Notes: a model not told the origin generated them from the sequence alone. 64,000 nucleotides of DNA from [Empedobacter] haloabium (GCA_008011715.2 CP136508.1:3720001-3784000); one strand, 5' to 3'; shown: positions 11,124 through 19,387, counted from the first letter of the stretch. A program made the numbers and translations.

Positions 11124-11510
11124 GTGCCGCAGCCGCCTACCGGCCGCTGCCAGGGTGTGGCGCTGGCCCTGACGGCAGCGGGCGTGGCGGGCACGATGGC
11201 GCTGCTGGCCCTTTGCCTGGCCGCCGCCGGACTCGGCACCGCGGCGGCCATCGGCGCCGCCGGCTTGGCGGCGGTGCTTGTGGTCGTTCTGGTCATCGTC
11301 TCCCTGTCCGTACTGACCGCCGTTGTCGGCTTCATCTGGCGAGCCCGGCATGGCGCTGTCGCATCGGCTTCGCCTCACGGTCCAATCGATGGGGGCCGCG
11401 CGGGCGAGCTTCGTATCGTGGCTTTTACCAGTATCCTATCCGTAAGCGGACGGTATTGGCCGTTCGGAAGGGCGTCGCCGCGGCGCGGGCGGGCTTCCGT
11501 GGCTGACTGA
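11124..11510 (+). CDS. hypothetical small membrane protein
   Basis: A 128-aa reading frame from GTG 11124 with two hydrophobic stretches (about residues 12-36 and 40-68, Ala/Leu/Val-rich, ending FIWRAR) followed by a polar tail. No good Shine-Dalgarno was found and no family is recognised. The hydrophobic segments are the only support; it may be chance coding in high-GC DNA. It lies between the kinase promoter side (10927) and the MOSC gene; apart from it, 10927-11624 shows nothing I can name. Confidence 0.25.
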   Translation: MPQPPTGRCQGVALALTAAGVAGTMALLALCLAAAGLGTAAAIGAAGLAAVLVVVLVIVSLSVLTAVVGFIWRARHGAVASASPHGPIDGGRAGELRIVAFTSILSVSGRYWPFGRASPRRGRASVAD

Positions 11511-11624
11511 GTCGCGCGACAGATGGTCCGGCCAGCGTCGAAAGACCTGCGGGGCCCGTACGGACGCCGCAGTGTGCGTCGCTGTTTTCACGATTTTGAT
11601 AAACCATTTCGAGGAGAAGCCAGC

Positions 11625-12392
11625 ATGGCACGGCACGATCCGGGCGCGGGCGCGCCCAACGCGGACACAGCTGACTTCCTTGCAGGCCCGACCATCGGCA
11701 ATGTGCTGGCGCTGACCTTGCATTCGAGCGCCTCCACGGCATCCGGCCAGGTGCTGGCGGTACCGGCGGTACAGACGCTGGCCAGGTACGGATTGGAGGG
11801 AGACCGCCATGCCGATCCCTGCTCACCCCGCCAGGTGCTGCTGGCGGGTGCGCCGGCCTACGCGCGGCACGGCCTGGCGCGGCACACGCTGCGCGAGAAC
11901 GTGCTGCTGGACGTCGACACGACGGATCTCCCTTCCGGCGCCCTGCTGCGGCTGGGCGACATGGCCGTCGTCGGGCTGACGTTCCACTGCGAAGCGTGCC
12001 GCTACCTGGATTCCCGCCATCCCGGCATCGCTGGCGTCATCGGCAGGGACCGCGGCGTGCTGGCGAGGGTAGTGCGCGGCGGCGTAGTGCGAGTAGGCGA
12101 CCCGGTCGTCCGGCTGGCAGCACGCGCCCTCGCGTGGTCCGATGACTGGCGCGAACGAGTGGTGCAGGTCCTGGCGCAGGTGCCGCTCGGCATGGTGGTC
12201 GAGTATCGACAACTGGCGCGGCTGGCCGGGGTGCAGGCGGTTTATTGCCGCGCGCTGCCGGCGTTGGCGCGCAGGCTGGGCATGGCCGAGCGAGCCGTCG
12301 CGCAAGGTGCGTCCGCCGGACTGCTGCGCTGGATGGGCGACACGCTGTTCGATAGCGCCGCCGACGCGCCGTGCGCGGGCACGGCAAGCTGA
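11625..12392 (+). CDS. MOSC-domain protein with a C-terminal alkyltransferase-like segment
   Basis: 255 aa from ATG 11625, chosen because GAGGAG lies 9 nt upstream (an upstream in-frame ATG at 11523 has none). Residues ~15-165 look like a MOSC beta-barrel (LEGDRHA, then LRENVLLD, then TFHCEACRYLDSRHPG, with the Cys typical of the family). MOSC proteins carry sulfur for molybdenum-cofactor or iminosulfur-adduct chemistry. The last ~75 residues (VVQVLAQVPLGMVVEYRQLA) resemble the DNA-binding half of O6-alkylguanine transferases, without a PCHRV active site. The second assignment is by pattern only. Confidence 0.7.
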   Translation: MARHDPGAGAPNADTADFLAGPTIGNVLALTLHSSASTASGQVLAVPAVQTLARYGLEGDRHADPCSPRQVLLAGAPAYARHGLARHTLRENVLLDVDTTDLPSGALLRLGDMAVVGLTFHCEACRYLDSRHPGIAGVIGRDRGVLARVVRGGVVRVGDPVVRLAARALAWSDDWRERVVQVLAQVPLGMVVEYRQLARLAGVQAVYCRALPALARRLGMAERAVAQGASAGLLRWMGDTLFDSAADAPCAGTAS

Positions 12393-12892
12393 CTCTGATC
12401 GCCCGGCGCTTTGCCGTCCTGCCCCAGGTCGCGCCGCGCTTTCTTCAGCCGAATGGACTTCTCGGCACTTCGTCCCATCAAGTCCGATAGCGCGGCGCCA
12501 CCCGCCCCGTCAGGCGCGGTCGCGACGAAGACATTTCCAAGCTCAGGTAATTGGACAGGCATCGACCAGCGCTGCCGTCGCAATCGCGCTGAGCCATTCA
12601 CTGGCCGGTGGCACGCCGCCCAGATCCCCACCAAATCCATCTCCCCATTTCGGCCCTCCTTGCGCAGGGTATATCCAGCCGACCAACGCGCGCAAAATAG
12701 ATTCAGTCTCGTGGCATATCCGCTCGACCGATTACCGCCGGCACTGGATTGACGGCAGTTCGAGCCTGACTGATGACATGTCGCGCAGGCCGGGCTGAAT
12801 TTCTATCCAACGCCGGATTGCCGTCTCAGCATGATTCGTTATCGCAGTCGATCAGCGGACGGCTTCTCTTGTAGTCTACGATTGGAGGCATC
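12393..12892 (+). other. gene-poor stretch before the decayed island
   Basis: About 500 bp without a convincing gene. A minus-strand reading frame (12242-12640) contains protein-like text (VQLPELGNVFVATAPDG) but overlaps the MOSC gene and has no start signal; it may be a gene remnant. No terminator or repeat was found. Confidence 0.4.
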
Positions 12893-13169
12893 ATGAGCGC
12901 TAGCACCGAAAGTACCGTTTCAGCATCAAGCGGTCCGCTATTGGTACTGGACGGAACTAGGGTCCGAACGGGTGAATTTGAATGTGGCAACGGTTCACCT
13001 ACACCCAGGACGATACGAGGCGCCCTGGGATTCTCGCGGCAATAGCGGCGAAAAGTTCGAGTTCGTGATCCTTGCTCATGACGGCTCAGTGCTACTGAAC
13101 GTGAGGCGAACGGTACAGCCGGGCAAGACGAGCGGCTGGGGCAATGATTTATCCACGCTGCGGGCCTGA
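12893..13169 (+). pseudogene. frameshifted small gene, unknown function
   Basis: An ATG at 12893 preceded by TTGGAGG starts a good reading frame (MSASTESTVSASSGPLLVLD) that hits a stop near 13043. The frame one base over, open from about 12970, continues naturally (HPGRYEAPWDSRGNSG, then KFEFVILAHDGSVLLNV) to the TGA at 13167-13169. The simplest reading is one ~90-aa gene with a frameshift near 12980. Family not recognised. It directly precedes the interrupted gene at 13144. Confidence 0.5.
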
Positions 13170-13493
13170 TCGTGGCGGCGCGCCCCGGCCACCCACTGGC
13201 ATCCTGGCAGGCGCGGTATTGCTTTCGCCCGCCTGCTTTGGCCAGCAATCCAATGCCAAGGACGTCGATCTCCCAGCGGTCGGTTACAAGGCGGAGGTCA
13301 GGTCCGCCGTTTCGGCACCTGGCGCCCAGCTTTCGGCGGCCGAGGAAAGCTCGAGTGTGTCGCTCAAGCTCTCCAGTAAGCCCTATACAAGTGTTGCGCC
13401 CAGGATCGACCAGCCGGGATACGCCAGCTGGTTGACCTGGAGCCTGACCGCCGACGCGCCGCTGAAAAAAACCGAGGAGCGGCACGACCTGCT

Positions 13494-13498
13494 GCACC
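13494..13498. repeat. target-site duplication, left copy (GCACC)
   Basis: Five bases GCACC immediately outside the left end of the element. Five-base duplications fit Tn7, Tn5053 and Mu-type transposases. Confidence 0.85.
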
Positions 13499-13563
13499 TG
13501 TGGACAAACAATAAAGTCGGAGACAAAATAATATAGTTCGACACTCAACAATAAATTTTGACA
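13499..13563 (+). repeat. left end: terminal inverted repeat plus internal transposase-site-like repeats
   Basis: The terminal 20 bp are 13499-13518. AACAATAAA recurs at 13507 and 13547, with GACAAAATAATATAG at 13522 between them. GACA follows each AACAATAAA box. The arrangement of spaced, partly overlapping sites is that of Tn7-type ends rather than a simple insertion sequence. Confidence 0.75.
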
Positions 13564-13772
13564 CAAAAGGCCAAGGTGAACATGCTTGTAGACTTTCGCT
13601 TTCGGGAGAGGCCGCGTTTCGACAGTCGCATGTAAGCTGCATTCCGCTCACTTGCATAGCAAAAAAAGGATGTTTCGATTCATAAATGGCGCATCAAATA
13701 TAAGCACTCAGTTATCGCTATCGGCGCGGTGAGCCGTTTTTGATCAGTCGCACTATAAATCGAGGGCCAAAG

Positions 13773-14927
13773 ATGAAAATCAAAAATATGACGGAGTTTG
13801 GTATCGAAATTTCCGGGGGCTGCAAATTGACAGCTGCGATGGCGTTGGCAGGAGCACTGTCGGCTTTGTCAGGATGCGCGGGCAAGCATGTCATCCCCGA
13901 CAAGAACTATGTAACGAGCAGTGACGGTGCCATTAAGGTGGCGTTCGACCAGGACGGAAATATCTACCCAAGAACAATCGATGTTGAAGATTGGACTGCA
14001 CGCACTCACCCTTTTTATGAACCGGTTTTTGGCAGCGCGTTTCAGCTTGCTAAGCCGTACGTTCCGGCCGAGGGAAAATACGTTGAGCGCGGTCTACGTG
14101 CGGCGACATATGAGAAATTGGAACGAATGCTCAACACGTCCCTAAAAGACGATGGAACATTAATCATTCTGATTCACGGTTTTAACAACGATAATGAGGA
14201 AGCGAATGCGAATTTCTCGCTGATGAAGAGCTTCCTGGCACCATCGGTTCGCCAACGATCCGCAGTTCTAGAAGTATTCTGGGACGGATTGGAGGAACGT
14301 CGCGATTTCTACATCGCATCTCCTTTTAATTTCTGGCCCGATGCTCTTACCTATTCTAATTTGGCCGGCACGCACGGATTAAGAGAGTTGCTACGACGCG
14401 TGAAGAAAAACGTCGATGTTCGTGTCGTAACTCATTCGCGCGGGGTAGCAGTCATCATGGCTGCGTTGGCACAGCCCGTGTTTGGGGAAAGAATCGTTGG
14501 TGGGGATGACCCGCCGCTCAAGAATCCGCATATCAAATCGATGAAGATCGCATCGTTCGCACCTGCAATTGGCCCCGGCCACCTAGTAAGGGACATTAAT
14601 GAACAACTAATCCATCACCCAGTTGATTTGTTTCTGGGATTCAATCGCGGCGATATTATTACCGGAAAACTTTTTCTAGTGCCAGCAAGTTTTTGGGGCA
14701 CCACAACGCTGGGAAGCGACCTACCCTATGTGAAGCGAGTGATCGCCACTCCTCGGGACAATTTGAAAGTGCGCGCGTTTCAATTTCGCCACGGCGGACG
14801 ACATGACTTCCCCAGTTATGCAGGCGGCGTCAATGTTCCTGTCATCCGATGCATGTATTCGCTAATGGGAATCGGTGAGCCAGCACCCTGCGATAAGAAC
14901 GATGAGATCACGGCTACCACTGAGTAG
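13773..14927 (+). CDS. lipoprotein alpha/beta-hydrolase, cargo of the Tn7-type element
   Basis: 384 aa from ATG 13773 with GAGGG 7 nt upstream (an in-frame TTG at 13740 is less likely). A hydrophobic segment ends in the lipobox ALSGC (Cys 35), predicting an outer- or inner-membrane lipoprotein. LIILIHGFNND near residues 129-140 is the beta-strand/oxyanion loop of an alpha/beta-hydrolase, and THSRG near 219-223 is the nucleophile elbow, with Thr replacing the usual Gly. DUF900-like hydrolases are the closest pattern I know. It is the only gene inside the transposon and much AT-richer than the host genes. Substrate unknown; an accessory or toxin-like role is speculation. Confidence 0.8.
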   Translation: MKIKNMTEFGIEISGGCKLTAAMALAGALSALSGCAGKHVIPDKNYVTSSDGAIKVAFDQDGNIYPRTIDVEDWTARTHPFYEPVFGSAFQLAKPYVPAEGKYVERGLRAATYEKLERMLNTSLKDDGTLIILIHGFNNDNEEANANFSLMKSFLAPSVRQRSAVLEVFWDGLEERRDFYIASPFNFWPDALTYSNLAGTHGLRELLRRVKKNVDVRVVTHSRGVAVIMAALAQPVFGERIVGGDDPPLKNPHIKSMKIASFAPAIGPGHLVRDINEQLIHHPVDLFLGFNRGDIITGKLFLVPASFWGTTTLGSDLPYVKRVIATPRDNLKVRAFQFRHGGRHDFPSYAGGVNVPVIRCMYSLMGIGEPAPCDKNDEITATTE

Positions 14928-14962
14928 ACGAAGCCTGGTTGTTTCGGAGAACTGGCAGATTC

Positions 14963-15101
14963 TGTCAAACTTTGTTGCCGCGAATCGAGGACTTGCGTGA
15001 CTTCGAATGGCTTTTCTGTCAAATTTTGTTCGCAACCGCAGCGTGTCGAGACTGGCAAGCCCTATAGGTGGGGTTGTGTCACACTTTATTGTTAGTGCAC
15101 A
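14963..15101 (-). repeat. right end: spaced inverted copies of the same repeat
   Basis: TGTCAAACTTTGTT (14963), TGTCAAATTTTGTT (15017) and TGTCACACTTTATTGTT (15077) are spaced 54 and 60 bp apart, all in the orientation opposite to the left end. The terminal 20 bp are 15082-15101 and end in CACA. Confidence 0.75.
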
Positions 15102-15106
15102 GCACC
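15102..15106. repeat. target-site duplication, right copy (GCACC)
   Basis: GCACC directly follows the right end at 15101 and equals the left copy at 13494-13498. Confidence 0.85.
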
Positions 15107-15829
15107 AGGATGGCTGGGGAAACGCCACCTCGGTCGGCCTCAATACCGTCGGCTTTTTCACAGCGCAGTCGGCCAGGCATCGATCGGCGTCGGAGAAATA
15201 CTGCGCAATGGGTCAAGCGGCCCGATTCGAAACGGAAAAAGCCCGACTGCCGGCAGGGGCCAGCGAAGCGGAATTGAGGAAGACAATCGAGGCGGAAGGC
15301 TGCCTTGTCGATAACATCCGAAAATATGCTCCACATTTACTCGAGGCCGTTCGCGCGGCAAATGGCTACCCCCAGGCTGGCGGCTTCCTATCGGGAGTTT
15401 AGGGGGCAATGGAATTCCAGAACGCCAAATACTATACACCCGACACGCTGGCGAAACAGGAGGAAGATCACCGGCCCTGGTCGGTAGGGCTGACCGCCGG
15501 CTGGAATCCGCAACGCGCCGAAAAACTGTTCCTGCTGCTGCGCGCCGAGCACAAGCGCAGCTACGAGGACGCGGAGGAATAGACGCGCTGCCCGGTTGGC
15601 GGCACCGGTCCCACCGTCGTCTGCGTGACCGGATCGTTCGCGCCGCCTACTTTCTCGAAGAGTAACGTCGTTTCGTTCGAGACCCGCTACCTGTTCGACA
15701 AGGTCGCCATTGCCGCGCACCTGAAGCCGAAGGAGAAGGCCAAGGTGCCGTGGAGCGCGATCATCCGCGAAGCGGCGATCACGCAAGCCGCGCCGCTGCG
15801 TGTCGGTTGGGCTGGCAAGGCAGTGGCGT

Positions 15830-16640
15830 CACCAGCACGACGAATTATGCCGACGGCCACAGCCCGCAAATCGCGGTCAACAACACCCCGCACCTGCTCG
15901 GCGCAATCGGTGCGGTGGCGCTGATCGTCGCGTTCGCCCTGGCGGTCGGCGTGCATACCGACATCCTGCGCGATCGCTATCCGGAAGCTGCAAACGGTCG
16001 TCGCCAAGGCCCGCTTGCTGCGCCAGCAGCTGGGTCGCTTGTCGCTCGACGGCAAGCACAAGTTGCTCAGCGCGGCATATCCCGCCTATGCGCGTGGCCC
16101 GGATGGCGTCGATGACGCGTGCGGCAGCGCGGCCGATACCGCGCTGCGCGATCCGGCCAGCGCCAGGATGACGCCGGAACTGACGATCGGCTTGGCCGAG
16201 TCGGACATTTCATTCAGCCTGACGCGCATCCAGTTGTTCGCGTGGTTCCTGTTCGCTGTCTCCGCCGGCATCTATTTCTGGTTCCTGCTGGGCGAACTGC
16301 CCGCCATCGACAATTCCATACTCGGGCTGCTGGGCATCAGTGCGGGCGTCGCCGGCGTCTCGTGGGCTGTCGATGCCAGCGACAAGAACGCAGCGAAGCA
16401 GCCCAACGCCGGCTTGTCGAAGGGCTTGTTGTCGGACATGACCCGCAGCGCCGATGACAAGGAGGAAATCCATCGCTTCCAGGCGATCGTGGTCAACATC
16501 CTGCTGCTGGCGATCGGCGCCGTTCACGTCGTGCGCAGTATCTCCTATCCCACCTTCGACCCTACCTGGCTGATTTTCCTGACCATCAGCGGCGCAACGT
16601 TCGCTCTTGGCAAGCAGATCAACGAGAAGAAAGTAGGGGT
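15830..16640 (+). pseudogene. frameshifted multi-pass membrane protein remnant
   Basis: Two frames join into one protein: TNYADGHSPQIAVNN and HLLGAIGAVALIVAFALAVG in one frame, then from about 15980 LQTVVAKARLLRQQLGRLSL in another. Membrane segments follow at about 16225-16290 (QLFAWFLFAVSAGIYFWFLL), 16318-16365, 16488-16540 and 16565-16610. The frame continues without a stop past 16640 into antisense of the AraC gene, so the natural 3' end is missing. Function unknown. It may be the partner of, or part of, the interrupted gene upstream. Confidence 0.5.
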
Positions 16641-16674
16641 GCCAGCAAGTGCGCCTGGCGTACCATCGCCTCGA

Positions 16675-17484
16675 TCAGCGGATGGACACTTCCGGGCCGG
16701 GTTGGCCCTGGAAGCGCTCCCGATACAGCGCCGGCGTCACGCCAAAGGTGCGGCGGAACAAGCCGATGAATGTGCTGGGGGTCGAATAACCCAGCGCCAG
16801 CGCGATACCGGTGACCGGCACCTCCTCGGCCAGCATTTCCAGCGCCCGCATCAGCCGTGCGCGCTGGCGCCACACGGTGAACGTAAAACCCGTCTCGCTG
16901 ACGAAGCGGCGGCTCAGCGACCGGTCGCTGATGGCCGCCCACTTCGCCCATTGTTCAAGGCTCCGATCGTCGGCCGGATCCGCCAGCAAGGCCTGCGCGA
17001 TGCGCAACAACCGGATGTCGCGCGGCAGCGGCAGGCCCAGCGGATCGGTCGGCAGGGTACCGATCTCGTCCAGGATAACGCCGGCCAACCGCTCGGCGGG
17101 CGCATCGAGCGGACCCAGCGGCCAGCCAGCCGCGCGCAAGGTTGCCTCGCGCAGCAGGCCGGACATGCGAATGGCGCACGGCGCCGCCGGCAACGCCGCG
17201 CAAGCGGGTTCAGCCACGTAGACGGCAAAGCCATGGAACGGCCCGTGCGAGCGGGCCCAGTGCACGCGGTGCGGCGGCACCCAGATGGCGTGCGTCGTCG
17301 GTACCACCCACACCCCCTCGTCCACGCCGATCGTCAGCAGGCCGCGCATCGAGCCGAACAGCTGGCCGCGGCAGTGCTGGTGCCGGCCGCTGCTGCGCTC
17401 CGTCTCCTGTTTCGCCGCCGCCACGATGAGCACCGGGCCGTCGGAGGTATTGATCAGGGCGGGGTCGAGGGTTTCGTGGGCCAT
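16675..17484 (-). CDS. AraC-family transcriptional regulator
   Basis: 269 aa from ATG 17484. The N-terminal half is a cupin-like sensor domain (HCRGQLF, VPPHRVHWARSHG). The C-terminal 100 residues hold the two helix-turn-helix motifs; the second is GIALALGYSTPSTFIGLFRRTFGVTP, of which ALGYSTPSTFIGLFRR is the family signature. A TTG two codons upstream is an alternative start. It is divergent from the PPOX-type gene at 17579 with 94 bp between, and an inverted repeat lies in that gap, so it probably controls that gene and itself. Confidence 0.88.
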   Translation of the reverse strand: MAHETLDPALINTSDGPVLIVAAAKQETERSSGRHQHCRGQLFGSMRGLLTIGVDEGVWVVPTTHAIWVPPHRVHWARSHGPFHGFAVYVAEPACAALPAAPCAIRMSGLLREATLRAAGWPLGPLDAPAERLAGVILDEIGTLPTDPLGLPLPRDIRLLRIAQALLADPADDRSLEQWAKWAAISDRSLSRRFVSETGFTFTVWRQRARLMRALEMLAEEVPVTGIALALGYSTPSTFIGLFRRTFGVTPALYRERFQGQPGPEVSIR

Positions 17485-17493
17485 TGGCGTCAA

Positions 17494-17538
17494 ATCGATA
17501 TAGGTTGGCTCCGCAATTGTACAGCCGCCAATATCGAT
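17494..17538. promoter_or_regulatory. inverted repeat in a divergent promoter (candidate AraC operator)
   Basis: ATCGATAT (17494-17501) and ATATCGAT (17531-17538) are perfect 8-bp arms separated by 29 bp in the gap between the AraC gene and the PPOX gene. The spacing puts the arm centres close to three to four helical turns apart, suitable for a dimeric regulator. Not shown to be bound. Confidence 0.4.
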
Positions 17539-17578
17539 GACTCTACACTCGGGCTTCCCGACATCGCTGGAGCCTTCC

Positions 17579-18220
17579 ATGAACGACCTCGCCACCCTTG
17601 CCCGCCCCGATCTCGACGCACTGTACGACCCGCCCGCCGAGCGCATCCAGAAAGCCGTGCTGGACCGGCTGATCGACTTTCACCGCGACTATCTGCGCGT
17701 GGCGACGTTCTTCTGCCTGGCCACCGGCAGCGCACGAGGCCTGGATGCGTCGCCGCGCGGCGGCCCGCCGGGCTTCGTCCACGCACTGGACGACCACCAC
17801 GTGGCCTTTGCCGACTGGCCCGGCAACAACCGTATCGAATCGCTGCGCAACCTGGAGCACGACGACCGGGTCGGCATGCTGTTCCTGTTCCCTGGCCTGG
17901 AAATTTTCATGCGCATCAACGGCCGCGCCCGCGCGACGACGGACGAGGCCCTGTTGGCGCGGCTGGCCGAAGGCGGCAAACGGCCGAAGACGGCCATCGT
18001 CGTCGCCATCGATGAGGTGCTATTTCATTGCGGCAAGGCGATCAACCGTGCCGGGCTATGGCGCCCCGAGCGCCACCTCGACCGGGAGGCGTTGCCGACC
18101 CCGGGCCGCATGGTCGAAGCGCTCAACGCGGCCGCGCAGGGCCGTGCCGCCGATGCCACGGCCGCCGCCCAGCTCGACTCGCACTACAGCCACGCGGTGC
18201 GCCACGACCTGTACGGCTGA
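17579..18220 (+). CDS. pyridoxamine-5'-phosphate-oxidase-like flavin-binding protein
   Basis: 213 aa from ATG 17579. The split-barrel fold is suggested by YLRVATFFCLATGSARGLDA, then DWPGNNRIESLRNLEHDDRVG and LFLFPGLEIFMRINGRARA, which match the PPOX-like MSMEG_1061-type family. Such proteins bind FMN or related cofactors and act on small molecules; the substrate cannot be told. Divergent from the AraC regulator. Confidence 0.8.
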   Translation: MNDLATLARPDLDALYDPPAERIQKAVLDRLIDFHRDYLRVATFFCLATGSARGLDASPRGGPPGFVHALDDHHVAFADWPGNNRIESLRNLEHDDRVGMLFLFPGLEIFMRINGRARATTDEALLARLAEGGKRPKTAIVVAIDEVLFHCGKAINRAGLWRPERHLDREALPTPGRMVEALNAAAQGRAADATAAAQLDSHYSHAVRHDLYG

Positions 18221-18239
18221 CCCGGACCTGCCCCGAAAA

Positions 18240-19175
18240 CTAGGCGGCCGGCTCGCTTTTCGTCTTGCGCCTGGCCGGCGCGGCGGTTGGAGAGTCCACG
18301 GCCGGCTTTGCCGCCGTCTTGCGCGCAGCCGTCTTGCGCGCAGCCGTTGCCTTGACGGGCACTGCGTCCGGGGCGGCTGCCGCCTTGCCCTGCCCTGCCG
18401 CCGCCAGATCGAGTTCGATCCAGGTCGGCGCATGGTCGCTGGGCTTTTCGCGCCCGCGCACGTCGCGGTCCACGCCGGCCGCCTGCAGCGCCGGTGCCAG
18501 GGCAGGACTGAGCAGCAAATGGTCGATGCGCAGGCCGGCATCGCGGCCATAGGCATTGCGGAAGTAATCCCAGAAGGTGTAGATCTTTTCGCCCGGATGC
18601 AGGGTCCGCAGCGCGTCGGTCCAGCCCTGCGCGACCAGGCGGTGAAAAGCCTCCCGCGTTTCCGGACGGAACAGCGCATCGTCCACCCAGCGCTCCGGCT
18701 TGTAGACGTCGAGCTCGGTCGGCATCACGTTGAAGTCGCCCGCCATCACCACCTTCGCGCCCGTGGCCAGCAGTTGCTCGCCACGCCGGATCAGGCGCTC
18801 GAACCATTTCAGCTTGTAGTCGAACTTCGGTCCCGGCGCCGGGTTACCGTTCGGCAGATACAGGCAGGCGATCACGACGTCGTGCACGACCGCCTCGATG
18901 TAGCGGCTCTGCTCGTCCTCCGGGTCGCCCGGCAGGCCACGGCCGATCTCCTGCGGCATGGTGCCCTTGGCCAGGATGGCGACACCGTTCCAGCTTTTCT
19001 GGCCGTGCCAGATCGCCTCGTAACCGGCCGCGCGGATGGCTTCCAGCGGGAACTTTTCCTGCGGCGCCTTCAGCTCCTGCAGGCAGGCGACGTCCGGCTG
19101 TTTCTCTTCCAGCCACTGCAACAGGGCCGGCAGGCGGCTGCCGATGCCGTTGACGTTGAATGTAGCGATGCGCAT
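18240..19175 (-). CDS. xth: exodeoxyribonuclease III (AP endonuclease)
   Basis: 311 aa from ATG 19175 with GGAGAA 5 nt upstream. The EEP fold begins MRIATFNVNGI; the catalytic residues are visible: Glu in LQELKAPQEKFP, GDFNVMP, and PSDHAPTW. It cleaves abasic sites and removes 3'-blocks in base excision repair. The normal domain ends around residue 258. About 50 extra residues follow, rich in Lys, Ala and Pro with the repeat AARKTAARKTAAK, which would be a basic DNA-binding tail. That tail is unusual for the short Xth family. Confidence 0.93.
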   Translation of the reverse strand: MRIATFNVNGIGSRLPALLQWLEEKQPDVACLQELKAPQEKFPLEAIRAAGYEAIWHGQKSWNGVAILAKGTMPQEIGRGLPGDPEDEQSRYIEAVVHDVVIACLYLPNGNPAPGPKFDYKLKWFERLIRRGEQLLATGAKVVMAGDFNVMPTELDVYKPERWVDDALFRPETREAFHRLVAQGWTDALRTLHPGEKIYTFWDYFRNAYGRDAGLRIDHLLLSPALAPALQAAGVDRDVRGREKPSDHAPTWIELDLAAAGQGKAAAAPDAVPVKATAARKTAARKTAAKPAVDSPTAAPARRKTKSEPAA

Positions 19176-19387
19176 GTGTTCTCCATGATGTGGCAGGCTG
19201 TGCCGACCGCTATTGTCACCTCGGCAGCACTGGCACTGCCGCACGAATGATGTAGGGGTGCCGCGCGATGTCGAAATTCTTTACACATCGATCCAGCTCA
19301 ACCTGCAAGCTATTGATTTGCAATGGCTTGCCGGAGCAGGCACGTACTTTGCTTTTTCTCAAGTACATTTCTCTGGGGGAAGGCGCA

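Larger units (their letters stand above)
13499..15101. mobile_element. non-autonomous Tn7-type transposon, 1603 bp, single cargo gene
   Basis: Left end 5'-TGTGGACAAACAATAAAGTC and right end (reverse complement) 5'-TGTGCACTAACAATAAAGTG match at 17 of 20 positions. The flanks 13494-13498 and 15102-15106 are both GCACC, a perfect 5-bp target duplication. Further copies of AACAATAAA/AACAAA..GACA occur inside both ends (13547-13563; on the other strand 14963-14976, 15017-15030, 15077-15093), like the multiple TnsB sites of Tn7. From memory the Tn7 right end begins TGTGGGCGGACAATAAAGTC, very close to this left end. No transposase gene is inside, so movement would need one in trans. The whole element is visibly AT-richer than its surroundings. 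Confidence 0.85.
13144..15850 (+). pseudogene. gene split by the transposon insertion and carrying in-frame TAG stops; possible outer-membrane protein
   Basis: The 5' part (13144-13498) encodes a signal-like segment (ILAGAVLLSPACFGQQ) and WLTWSLTADAPLKK, ending at ..HDLLH. Deleting 13499-15101 and one GCACC copy joins it in frame to 15107 onward (QDGWGNATSVGLNTVGFFT), which runs to TAG 15400-15402. The same frame reopens (MEFQNAKYYTPDTL, WSVGLTAGWNPQRAEKLF), meets TAG 15580-15582, reopens (NVVSFETRYLFDKVAIAAHL) and then shifts frame near 15815. Alternating short strands suggest a beta-barrel, but this is a guess. The gene is clearly inactive in this form. Confidence 0.6.

Noticed and set aside
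10926..11378. Minus-strand frame upstream of the kinase as a separate gene
   Set aside because: Low-complexity Thr/Ala/Pro product, no ribosome site, overlaps the promoter region.
13499..15101. Element as an IS3- or IS481-type insertion sequence
   Set aside because: No transposase gene inside, ends contain multiple spaced repeat sites, and the 5-bp duplication with TGTG ends fits Tn7-type better.
15400..15582. Two in-frame TAG codons as pyrrolysine or suppressed amber codons
   Set aside because: Surrounding DNA also has frameshifts and an insertion; plain decay is simpler and no Pyl genes are seen.
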